From an uncultured Arcobacter sp. (GTDB lineage: Bacteria; Campylobacterota; Campylobacteria; Campylobacterales; Arcobacteraceae): DNA of 10,182 nt. Of this stretch, positions 1-6,510 are shown one piece after another (position 1 is the first letter of the stretch; each line of letters opens with the position of its first letter). A model generated the notes under the pieces. The model searched no databases, was not told the origin of the DNA, and was given only the letters and a program-made list of their open reading frames with translations. The stretch covers positions 1-10,182 of the forward strand of contig CALMBI010000107.1 in assembly GCA_937860115.1 (NCBI GenBank). Reading direction: 5' to 3'. Both the position numbers and the translations under genes were made by a program.

Positions 1-113
1 TCGCTAAGTCCATATAATTGTGCAAATAATTTGCTGTATTCTGCTACTCTTTTTAGATGATTTTCTGTCTCTTTACTTCTCGTTTCGCCAATAGCACCTG
101 TATTATCACTTTG
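1..113 (-). pseudogene. HD-GYP domain protein, N-terminally cut fragment running off the left edge
   Basis: Reading the minus strand from 113 to 1 gives 37 codons that include GAIGETRSKETENHLKRVAE and then YSKLFAQLYGLS. This closely matches the opening helix of HD-GYP domains (usual wording E-TRSKETGNHVKRVAEYS), which hydrolyse cyclic di-GMP. The HD and GYP residues themselves would lie beyond the window. A TAA stop sits directly upstream (114-116), and no ATG, GTG or TTG occurs in frame between that stop and the domain. The other two frames upstream show no recognisable continuation. A normal HD-GYP protein has further residues and usually a sensor or receiver domain before this helix. The usual Gly of ETGNH is Glu here. 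I infer a truncated remnant. A frameshift too far degraded to see, or a very unusual start, remain possible. Confidence 0.6.
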
Positions 114-138
114 TTAATAATTTGATAAATTGGCTAGC

Positions 139-179
139 TATGATTGTAATAATAAAAGATGTTTTAATGTACAATCATA
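139..179. repeat. 10-bp perfect inverted repeat upstream of the MBL nuclease gene
   Basis: TATGATTGTA (139-148) is repeated as its exact reverse complement TACAATCATA (170-179), with a 21-base AT-rich spacer. It lies 36 bases before the ATG at 216, next to the probable promoter. A regulator binding site or an mRNA/DNA hairpin are both possible. There is no T tract after it, so it is not a typical intrinsic terminator. Confidence 0.5.
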
Positions 180-181
180 AC

Positions 182-187
182 TATAAG
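182..187 (+). promoter_or_regulatory. possible -10 box for the MBL-LOG pair
   Basis: TATAAG stands 28 bases before the ATG at 216 and just after the inverted repeat 139-179. No -35 resembling TTGACA is visible, which is usual in Campylobacterota. TATGAT at 139-144 is an alternative -10. Weak prediction. Confidence 0.3.
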
Positions 188-215
188 ACATTTGTAAATA
201 TTTGGAGTAATAAAT

Positions 216-1559
216 ATGGCTTTTTATAAATCGTATGGTGCAGCGGGAGAAGTAACTGGCTCTTGCCATTATTTAGAGATTGGAAAAGTGAAAATTTTAA
301 TAGATTGTGGTATGTTTCAAGGTGATGAAGAGGAGATGAATCATGAACCATTTGGTTTTAATCCACAAAATATAGATTATCTTATAGTTACTCATGCACA
401 CCTTGACCATATTGGAAGAATTCCACTTTTAGTAAAACAAGGCTTTAAAGGAAAAATAATTTCAACGCGAGCAAGTTACAATATAGCACAACTTATGCTC
501 AAAAACTCAGCTGCAATCATTGAAACGCACAAAGAACCAATCTACACTACAAAAGATGTTGATCCAGCTTTAGCTTTATTTGGTACTTTTTTAGAGCCAG
601 ACAAAAATTTAAAAATCTCAAAAGAGATAAAAATATCTTTTAAAAATGTGGGACACTTCTTGGGTGCAGTGAGCGTTAAAATCAAATTTTTTGATGAGGG
701 GATTAATAAAAGCGTAGTATTTTCAGGGGATATTGGTCAAAGTAAAAGAATCATAACGGCACCTGTAAAACATTTTAGAAAAGCAAATTATGTATTTGTT
801 GAATCAACTTATGGGCATTCAATCCATCAAAATCTTAGTATTTCCGTCAAAGAATTTAAAAACAAAATCTTAAACACTCTAAACCATGGTGGAACCGTCG
901 TGATCCCATCTTTTGCACTTGAAAGAACTCAAGAGATACTCTTTTTGCTCAAACAACTGAGCGAAAAAGGAAAACTAGAAGGGATACCTGTTTATTTGGA
1001 TTCACCACTTGCTATAAATGTGACCAAAACATTTAAAAACTATCCTAAGTTATTTAATACAAAAGTAACAAAATATATAAAAAATGGTGATGATCCATTT
1101 GATTTTGATGAGCTTATTCAAACATACACAAAAGAAGCATCACAAAAAATAGAATCACACAAGGGTCCTAAAATAATCATCGCAGGAAGTGGAATGTGTC
1201 AAGGTGGAAGGGTGAGCTATCATCTTATACGATATCTACAAGATAAAAAGAATTTGGTTCTTTTTGTTGGTTTTCAAGTCCATAGCACCGTTGGAAATAA
1301 AGTACTTCATGCAAAACATGAAGCACATATATTAGGTATGAATATACCTGTACATGCGCAAATAAGTTCTGTATCTGGATTTTCAGCTCATGCAGATCAA
1401 CATGATCTCATAGATTGGCTCAACTATATAAAAGGGGTTAATTGTGTTTATTTAGTACATAGTGAAGAGCCACAACTAAAAGTCCTTAAAGAAAAAGTAA
1501 AAACTAAACTACAAAATAAAGTGCATATTGTGAAAATGCATGAACAAATCCATCTATAA
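216..1559 (+). CDS. MBL-fold beta-CASP RNA-processing nuclease (YSH1/CPSF73-like metallo-hydrolase)
   Basis: The 447-residue protein is a zinc-dependent metallo-beta-lactamase-fold nuclease of the beta-CASP group. The zinc ligands are visible: THAHLDH (H60, H62, D64, H65), H147 in GHFLGA and D172 in FSGDIG. The beta-CASP insert follows, with ESTYG near residue 197 and GSGMCQGGRVSYH near 324-336. The C-terminal RNA-specificity (RMMBL) part contains SGFSAHADQHDL (about 387-398) and LVHSEEPQ (about 412-419). The length is normal for bacterial COG1236 proteins. It should be cytoplasmic, as no signal peptide or membrane segment is seen. GGAG at 204-207 precedes the ATG at a good distance. The LOG gene starts 13 bases downstream, so the two probably share an mRNA. 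The family is known for endo/exonuclease activity on RNA. Which RNA it cuts here cannot be told. Confidence 0.92.
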   Translation: MAFYKSYGAAGEVTGSCHYLEIGKVKILIDCGMFQGDEEEMNHEPFGFNPQNIDYLIVTHAHLDHIGRIPLLVKQGFKGKIISTRASYNIAQLMLKNSAAIIETHKEPIYTTKDVDPALALFGTFLEPDKNLKISKEIKISFKNVGHFLGAVSVKIKFFDEGINKSVVFSGDIGQSKRIITAPVKHFRKANYVFVESTYGHSIHQNLSISVKEFKNKILNTLNHGGTVVIPSFALERTQEILFLLKQLSEKGKLEGIPVYLDSPLAINVTKTFKNYPKLFNTKVTKYIKNGDDPFDFDELIQTYTKEASQKIESHKGPKIIIAGSGMCQGGRVSYHLIRYLQDKKNLVLFVGFQVHSTVGNKVLHAKHEAHILGMNIPVHAQISSVSGFSAHADQHDLIDWLNYIKGVNCVYLVHSEEPQLKVLKEKVKTKLQNKVHIVKMHEQIHL

Positions 1560-1572
1560 ACAAGAGTAAAAT

Positions 1573-2268
1573 ATGTACCACCTAGAAAAAGAATTTTTAG
1601 ACAATAAAAATAAAGAAAAAGACACTTGGAGACTTTTTAGAATCTTAGCTGAGTTTACAGAGGTGTTCGATCGTTTAAGCATCCTTCCCCCTGCTATCTC
1701 TATCTTTGGGAGTGCAAGAACAAAGCAAGAAAGTGATCCTTATTATGATATAGCAACAAAGATCTCCGAAAAACTTTCACAAGAGGGATACGCAATCATT
1801 ACTGGTGGCGGTGGTGGAATTATGGAAGCTGCAAATAAAGGGGCTGGAAATTTTTCAGTGGGGCTTAATATCCAACTTCCGCATGAACAAAAAACAAATC
1901 CATTTGTCAAAATCTCACTTCACTTTAAATATTTTTTTATTAGAAAAGTAAGTTTTATGAAGTATTCTGTTGGATTTGTAGTGATGCCAGGAGGATTTGG
2001 AACGCTCGATGAACTCTCTGAAGCACTATGTCTTGTCCAAACAAAAACTATAGGAAACTTTCCGATAGTACTTTTTGGAACTGATTTTTTCAAGCCTTTA
2101 GAAGAATTTATGAAAAAAATGCTAGCCCATGAATATATAGATGAGAGTGACTTAAATTATTTTTTGATTACTGATTCAATCGATGAGGCGGTAGCTTATA
2201 TCAATAGATGCAGATTTGATAATAAAACAATCGATGAACAACAAGATTGTGGATGTGTAGAGGATTAG
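1573..2268 (+). CDS. LOG-family protein (TIGR00730, nucleoside 5'-monophosphate phosphoribohydrolase)
   Basis: The 231-residue protein has a Rossmann-like fold and both signature stretches of the LOG (Lonely Guy) family: GGGGGIMEAANKGA at residues 78-91 and PGGFGTLDE at 139-147, with the conserved Arg-Lys at 124-125. Family members hydrolyse the N-glycosidic bond of AMP-type nucleotides, in plants and some bacteria releasing cytokinin bases. In most bacteria the physiological substrate is uncertain. An extra N-terminal segment of about 35 residues precedes the Rossmann core. The tail QQDCGCVED has two close cysteines and is unlike the usual family end. The gene follows the MBL nuclease by 13 bases with only a weak purine-rich site (AAGAG), which suggests co-translation. 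The ATG at 1573 is the first plausible start. Confidence 0.9.
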   Translation: MYHLEKEFLDNKNKEKDTWRLFRILAEFTEVFDRLSILPPAISIFGSARTKQESDPYYDIATKISEKLSQEGYAIITGGGGGIMEAANKGAGNFSVGLNIQLPHEQKTNPFVKISLHFKYFFIRKVSFMKYSVGFVVMPGGFGTLDELSEALCLVQTKTIGNFPIVLFGTDFFKPLEEFMKKMLAHEYIDESDLNYFLITDSIDEAVAYINRCRFDNKTIDEQQDCGCVED

Positions 2269-2291
2269 TCATTAACGACTAAAATCCTCTA
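2258..2291. terminator. hairpin between the convergent LOG and kinase genes
   Basis: TAGAGGATT (2258-2266) pairs perfectly with AATCCTCTA (2283-2291), and AGTC/GACT (2267-2270 and 2277-2280) extend the stem, leaving a two-base bulge and the loop ATTAAC. The LOG stop codon lies within the left arm. Neither strand has a clear T run after the stem, so it may be a weak bidirectional terminator or an mRNA 3'-end stabiliser. Confidence 0.4.
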
Positions 2292-2325
2292 AAGCAACCC
2301 CAACTGCTTCATCAAAACTCATCAC

Positions 2326-3714
2326 TTAATCAAGTAAAAGCTCTATAAAAAACTTAGCTCCAAACTCACCATTTTTGACATAAATCTTACCACCAAGACT
2401 TTCAGTCACAATCTTATGACAAATATAAAGACCCAAGCCAGTCCCTTTGCTCTTATGCTTTGTTGTGAAATATGGTTCAAAGATATTATTAATGATCTCT
2501 TCATTGATCCCTCCACCATTATCTTCTAAAATGATTAAAAGTTGTTTCCCTTTTTGCTCGAGATTAATATCAATTCTAGGATCTTTGATATTTCGTTCAA
2601 TCATGACATCTTTTGCATTATTGATGATATTTGTGATCACTTGTGCCAATTCACCTTTTGCCATAGTCGCTAGATATGGATTCTCAGGTTGTTCATATTC
2701 AACGCTAATATGATTATTTTTAAGACTCGCTCCCATAATAGCTAGAGTTTGAGAAATTATCTCTGATATCGAAACTTGTTTCTGCTCTTTATCACCACTC
2801 TCTTTGATAAAATCTCTAAAGATGTCGATCGTTTCAGAGAGGTACTGAGTATTTTGAACGATAAGATTCATATTTGGTTCAATATCCTCATCTTTTAAGA
2901 TTCCATATTCATGCTTCATCGAAACACCACTCGCACAAGTAGAGATCACAGAACGTGGTTGTCTCCACTGATGAGCGATATTCCCTATCATATTTCCTAA
3001 AGATGCCATCTTTTCAGAGTAAAACAACTGACTCTCAATATTTTTAAGATGGGTAATATCAACGAATGTAACAATATGATTTCCATCTTCCAAAGTATCA
3101 TCGAAATTGATCTCTATATAAAAAATATGTTCTTTTTGATCTTTATCATAAATTTTGACTTGATTATCTTTATGGTTTGGATCTTTTATATATTCAAACC
3201 AATTGATTCCATCCATATCTTTTAAAATATAATTTTTCCCTTGTTCAAAAGTAAAATAATCACAAATGCAATTATGCTCATCTTTGAAAGATTCAATAGT
3301 CGGGTATCCAAAAAATGATAAAAATGTTTTATTAACTCTTTTTATCTCATAGCCATCTGTAATGATAATAAAAGAGTTTTGAGAATCCAAAATCTTTTGA
3401 TTATTTCGTAACTCAGTTTGTGCTAATTTTTTGGATAAAAACTCTCGATAGATAAAAAATAAAACAAATACCAAAACAATCATCACAACCACAACAACTT
3501 GTTCCATTTCATCAAATCGATATCGAATAAAAGTATCCTCTTTAGAAACAAGCATTACAGCAACGATTTCTCCAGAAAGTCTATTGACAATAGGTACAAA
3601 CACCACAATCTCATGTTTTTTAGCTAGTTCTACGGTAAATGGGATCCCCATCTGAATCTTTCTTTTAATTTCGTCTGATTGCAAATGGGAAATCTCTATG
3701 TGGCTATTTGTCAC
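2326..3714 (-). CDS. open segment 3 of the split kinase: last TM, PAS, HisKA and HATPase
   Basis: This 462-residue frame has a nominal GTG start inside sensor 2, without a convincing ribosome binding site. The homologous reading extends upstream to the A6 run at 3847-3852. It holds the end of the second sensor (PIVNRLSGEIVAVMLVSKED), a TM helix rich in Val (about residues 73-90), a PAS-like domain (about 100-225), the dimerisation/phosphoacceptor helix with HQWRQP near residue 249, and a complete GHKL ATPase with DNGGG and GTGLGLYICHKIV. The catalytic residues look intact, so the kinase core could work if expressed. Confidence 0.7.
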   Translation of the reverse strand: MTNSHIEISHLQSDEIKRKIQMGIPFTVELAKKHEIVVFVPIVNRLSGEIVAVMLVSKEDTFIRYRFDEMEQVVVVVMIVLVFVLFFIYREFLSKKLAQTELRNNQKILDSQNSFIIITDGYEIKRVNKTFLSFFGYPTIESFKDEHNCICDYFTFEQGKNYILKDMDGINWFEYIKDPNHKDNQVKIYDKDQKEHIFYIEINFDDTLEDGNHIVTFVDITHLKNIESQLFYSEKMASLGNMIGNIAHQWRQPRSVISTCASGVSMKHEYGILKDEDIEPNMNLIVQNTQYLSETIDIFRDFIKESGDKEQKQVSISEIISQTLAIMGASLKNNHISVEYEQPENPYLATMAKGELAQVITNIINNAKDVMIERNIKDPRIDINLEQKGKQLLIILEDNGGGINEEIINNIFEPYFTTKHKSKGTGLGLYICHKIVTESLGGKIYVKNGEFGAKFFIELLLD

Positions 3715-3830
3715 ATGATTATTTGTTAGAGAATTTAAAAGATGCTGATCATATACATACCCATCAATTGGACTCTTTGTATAATCTTTTTTGTTTAAGA
3801 CAGTCTCGCTTTTTTCAAGGAGATTTGCAT

Positions 3831-4163
3831 TTATAAGGAAATCAACTTTTTTGTATCATAATTTTTCATATAATTATCTACAAAATTTTTTAGATCAAAC
3901 GAAACTTCTACACTTCCCAAATGTTCTCCAACAGAATCTATAACCGGAAAAACATATCTGTAGCCGTTATATAAAACCCCCTCTTCAAAACCATAAAAAG
4001 GTTTGAGATTTTTATTTACATAGACAACACTCTTTCTTATGTCAACCAAACTATCCCCAAACTGCTCTTTTTTATGCATTCGTAAAAAACTTTTTGATTC
4101 AGGTGAATGAAAATGAACTTGACGAATATTGTATCTTAGTCCAAGCCGCTTATAAGGTTCCAA
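3831..4163 (-). CDS. open segment 2 of the split kinase: most of sensor 2
   Basis: This 110-residue frame starts on an in-frame TTG that is probably not a real start, as the coding match extends upstream to the A7 run at 4187-4193. It contains RQVHFHSPESKSFLRMHKKE and, further on, FPVIDSVGEHLGSVEVSF, matching the layout of a Cache-like ligand-binding module. It ends in KKLISL and TAA. Adding one A at 3847-3852 gives KKVDFLINANLLEK and joins segment 3. It is unlikely to be an independent gene. Confidence 0.45.
   Translation of the reverse strand: MEPYKRLGLRYNIRQVHFHSPESKSFLRMHKKEQFGDSLVDIRKSVVYVNKNLKPFYGFEEGVLYNGYRYVFPVIDSVGEHLGSVEVSFDLKNFVDNYMKNYDTKKLISL
3846..3852 (-). other. shift site 2: slippery heptamer A AAA AAG (one base too few)
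   Basis: On the minus strand the codons are ACA AAA AAG TTG, leading to TAA. A -1 slip on A AAA AAG continues with GTT GAT TTC and restores the kinase frame. This heptamer in this phase is the one known from dnaX frameshifting. A missing A in the run would look identical. Confidence 0.6.
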
Positions 4164-4170
4164 AAGAAAA

Positions 4171-5421
4171 CTATATAGTTCCTCTCTTTTTTTGTTCTTT
4201 AAAGAGTTGAATCACTTTTGGAGTATTCAAAATTTCATCAAAAATCAGATTTGCAAACTCTTGATTTTTATTGACGACAGCATTGTATTCAAGGAGTGTT
4301 TGGTAAGTAAGTGTCTGTTTAAAATTCTCAACATCCCCTTCATACTTTAAATAGAGTAATTTGTAGATACCAAAAGAAAGACCAAAATAAACAATAACAA
4401 GATACACAACAATATCAACAGAATAACTTTTCCCAATGATATTTTTTATATCAATCGTAACAGACAAATACAAAACAAGAGCCAAAGCAATCAATGAAAA
4501 TAGAAAATAAATATTATAAATATAGTGAATATAACTAATATCATTCACCCCAATATTTGCAATGTTTTGGATAAGCACAATATGTCCGAGGTTGATCTTT
4601 TTTTCTGGATCATTAAGTGGATAATAGCTAATCATACTATTAAGATCGGGATCAATAAAATAATCATTCTGTCTTAATTTACTTAGATACTTATCAAAAT
4701 CGATTGATTGAAAATATGTTAATAAATTTTTCTTTACTTCGCTGTTTGCAACATAATACTCTCCAACAAATTGGTTGGTAAATGGATAAATAAGCTGTTT
4801 TTTGTACTTCTTATCAGCCAAAATCAAAGAGGAGATCTTTTTATCCTCTAAGCGACTTGAGATTGAATTAAAATGAGTGATGACCTCTAAAGCACCTAAA
4901 TAGTGTTTGCTTTCATCAAATATAGGAATAATTGTTTTAAAACTCAAATCAAATTTTCCAACGCTTATCGAACTCATCACTTTTTGTTTAAAAAGTGCTT
5001 TTTGAAGATCTATTCTTGCATCTGAGATTTTGTCACCTTTTAATTCAGTCCAACTTCTTTCAATAGAAACACCCTCTTTGGAAATCAGTTGAAACCAAAC
5101 ATTCTTAAAATCTGTATTGTCTGAAAGCTTTTTAGAATAATCTTTTAAAAAATGATTTGTTGCTTGAGAAGTTTTAAGAGCATGGATGATGAGATCATTT
5201 GAAGCAAGTCCAAGTCCGATAGTTGTAGTTGCATTTTGTTTCTCTTTTATAAGTGTAGAGAGATAGACATTTGCAGATCCGATACTCTCTTTATATATTT
5301 CATGCTTATAAGATTCAATATCATATGTTTTGAGAGTATTTAGAATAAAATAAATAATACTAGAAAGGAGTAAAAAAAATCCAAGAAGGAAATATTTATT
5401 TCTAAAAAAGATCGATTTCAC
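4171..5421 (-). CDS. open segment 1 of the split kinase: TM helices and sensor 1
   Basis: This segment gives about 416 residues. TM1 is KYFLLGFFLLLSSIIYFIL near the N-terminus. A periplasmic region of roughly 250 residues follows, looking like a Cache-type sensor with PIFDESKHYLGALEVITHF near its middle. Two further membrane helices (YNIYFLFSLIALALVLYL and VDIVVYLVIVYFGLSFGI) come next, then the first part of a second sensor. The frame ends in KEQKKRGTI and TAG. Dropping one A from the A7 run instead gives KEQKREELYSFLLEPYKR, continuing into the next segment. If translated as it stands, the product would be a membrane sensor without a kinase. Confidence 0.55.
   Translation of the reverse strand: MKSIFFRNKYFLLGFFLLLSSIIYFILNTLKTYDIESYKHEIYKESIGSANVYLSTLIKEKQNATTTIGLGLASNDLIIHALKTSQATNHFLKDYSKKLSDNTDFKNVWFQLISKEGVSIERSWTELKGDKISDARIDLQKALFKQKVMSSISVGKFDLSFKTIIPIFDESKHYLGALEVITHFNSISSRLEDKKISSLILADKKYKKQLIYPFTNQFVGEYYVANSEVKKNLLTYFQSIDFDKYLSKLRQNDYFIDPDLNSMISYYPLNDPEKKINLGHIVLIQNIANIGVNDISYIHYIYNIYFLFSLIALALVLYLSVTIDIKNIIGKSYSVDIVVYLVIVYFGLSFGIYKLLYLKYEGDVENFKQTLTYQTLLEYNAVVNKNQEFANLIFDEILNTPKVIQLFKEQKKRGTI
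4187..4193 (-). other. shift site 1: A7 run (one base too many)
   Basis: On the minus strand the codons read GAA CAA AAA AAG AGA GGA and soon stop. With one A fewer they read CAA AAA AGA GAG GAA CTA, restoring the sensor 2 reading. A +1 (or -2) shift is needed. Confidence 0.65.
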
Positions 5422-5458
5422 ACATTTCCTCAACACTCATTATTTAACATTATGAGCA

Positions 5459-5464
5459 ATTATA
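5459..5464 (-). promoter_or_regulatory. probable -10 box of the kinase gene
   Basis: On the minus strand TATAAT lies 37 bases before the GTG at 5421, in the 78-base gap after mtgA. No good -35 is seen. It suggests the kinase can be transcribed separately from mtgA. Confidence 0.45.
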
Positions 5465-5499
5465 AAGTAACAAAGTTGTAATTTTGATAAAAGAAAAAA

Positions 5500-6369
5500 T
5501 TAATTGACACTATAATTTTGATCTTTTGATTCAATTATCTCTTTGCTTTCATTGTTTTGTACATTTTTACTCTCATCTATTTGTGACATATTCTCTTGTG
5601 TTGTATTCACATCTTGTTGACTAGTTGTAGTATTGTTTTCATCTGTTTCTGGCTTCATAATCTCAACAAATTCAGGAATCACTATACCTCTTCTTATCAT
5701 AATTTTATACAAACGATTTGCTTTATTCACAACAGTTTTTTGATTTCCTATTGGATTATAAATAATAGGATTTGGTAATACTGAAGCCAATCTTGCTGCT
5801 TCCATCGCTGTAAGGTTTTTTGCACTTTTATGAAAGTAATGTCTAGCAGCCGCTTCAATTCCAAAGATCCCATCACCCCATTCCGCAACATTTAGATAGA
5901 TTTCGATGATTCTTTTTTTAGAAAGTGTATGCTCAATTCTATAAGTAATAATTGCCTCTTTTAGTTTTCGTATAGGATTTTTACTAGGATTAAGGTAGAG
6001 GTTTTTTGAAAGTTGTTGAGAGATTGTACTTCCACCTGCACTAAATTTTCCTTCTTTGAGATTTCGCTCAAATGCATCCTCAAGTCCTTTTGTATCAAAC
6101 CCATCATGCTTCCAAAATTTATCATCTTCACTTATAAGTACCGCTTTTACTACATATGGTGAAATTTGTTTTAGCTTAACCCACTTTTGAGTGATTTGTT
6201 TATCTTCACCATTTTCTTTCCATTGATCGATTCTATAATTCATAAATGATGTAGGGATCGGATTTGTTTTCTTTAAATCTTCAATATTTGGATAGAGTGC
6301 ATATCTTCCTATATCAACAATCAAATAAACAATTAATACCAAAAAAATACTTTTAATTATTTTTTTCAA
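5500..6369 (-). CDS. mtgA: monofunctional peptidoglycan glycosyltransferase (GT51)
   Basis: The 289-residue enzyme polymerises lipid II into glycan strands on the periplasmic face of the inner membrane. An N-terminal membrane anchor spans about residues 6-20. GT51 motifs are complete: EDDKFWKHDG at 81-90 (catalytic E81), GGSTISQQLSKNLYL at 112-126, RKLKE at 134-138 and KKRIIEIYLN at 151-160 (second catalytic Glu, 156). No transpeptidase domain follows, so it is not a class A PBP. The start is TTG 6369, supported by AAGG seven bases upstream; no ATG fits. Residues from about 240 to the end form a low-complexity tail rich in Asn, Gln, Thr, Ser, Glu and Lys, beyond the usual family end. The split kinase lies downstream, and the upstream region is shared with divergent plsY. 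Confidence 0.93.
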   Translation of the reverse strand: MKKIIKSIFLVLIVYLIVDIGRYALYPNIEDLKKTNPIPTSFMNYRIDQWKENGEDKQITQKWVKLKQISPYVVKAVLISEDDKFWKHDGFDTKGLEDAFERNLKEGKFSAGGSTISQQLSKNLYLNPSKNPIRKLKEAIITYRIEHTLSKKRIIEIYLNVAEWGDGIFGIEAAARHYFHKSAKNLTAMEAARLASVLPNPIIYNPIGNQKTVVNKANRLYKIMIRRGIVIPEFVEIMKPETDENNTTTSQQDVNTTQENMSQIDESKNVQNNESKEIIESKDQNYSVN

Positions 6370-6401
6370 TTTTCAACCTTTTTATCTGTGATTTTTTTGA
6401 A

Positions 6402-6410
6402 ATAGTAGCA
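6402..6410 (-). promoter_or_regulatory. extended -10 promoter of mtgA
   Basis: On the minus strand TGC-TACTAT fits an extended -10 (TGn-TAnnnT), 32 bases before the TTG start. TTGATC lies further upstream at a spacing (19) longer than ideal. Confidence 0.4.
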
Positions 6411-6472
6411 CAAATTTTGGAATTTTGATCAACACTCTTTTATTCTATCTAAAGGGGTCATTAGTAACTATT

Positions 6473-6481
6473 TGGTATAAT
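6473..6481 (+). promoter_or_regulatory. extended -10 promoter of plsY-folB
   Basis: TGG-TATAAT is a perfect extended -10 sequence, 29 bases before the plsY ATG. No TTGACA-like -35 is present. AGGA at 6501-6504 is the ribosome binding site, six bases before the ATG. Confidence 0.6.
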
Positions 6482-6510
6482 GATTTTTTATTACATAAAT
6501 AGGAACAAAA

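Larger units (their letters stand above)
2326..5421 (-). pseudogene. tandem-sensor histidine kinase interrupted by two one-base shifts
   Basis: Three open segments join into one kinase of about 1031 residues if one A is dropped at 4187-4193 and one added at 3847-3852. The start is most likely GTG 5421, preceded by GAGG six bases upstream. GTG 5436 is an alternative. Order: TM1; periplasmic sensor 1; two membrane helices with a short loop; periplasmic sensor 2; a last TM; PAS-like domain; HisKA with AHQWRQP; HATPase with N box (NNAKD), DNGGG and GTGLGL. It would sense a periplasmic or extracellular signal and pass phosphate to an unknown response regulator, since none is adjacent. The net shift is zero, so first and last segments share a frame, but stops between them mean both corrections are needed. 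It may be a pseudogene, a recoded gene, or intact with two homopolymer errors. The H box has Arg where the family usually has Leu (QPRS for QPLS). Confidence 0.8.

Noticed and set aside
2272..2322. Minus-strand 16-codon ORF beginning three bases after the kinase stop (MSFDEAVGVALEDFSR)
   Set aside because: It looks protein-like and may be a remnant or short leader, but it is too short to support, has no distinct ribosome binding site, and overlaps the hairpin at 2258-2291.
2447..2713. Plus-strand ORF of 88 codons antisense to the kinase ATPase domain
   Set aside because: Shadow frame of a well-supported domain, with no recognisable protein or ribosome binding site.
4187..4193. Phase-variable contingency tract
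   Set aside because: Seven A is short, and known contingency tracts in this phylum are mainly long G/C runs. Many equal A runs exist in this AT-rich window, so switching is not supported.
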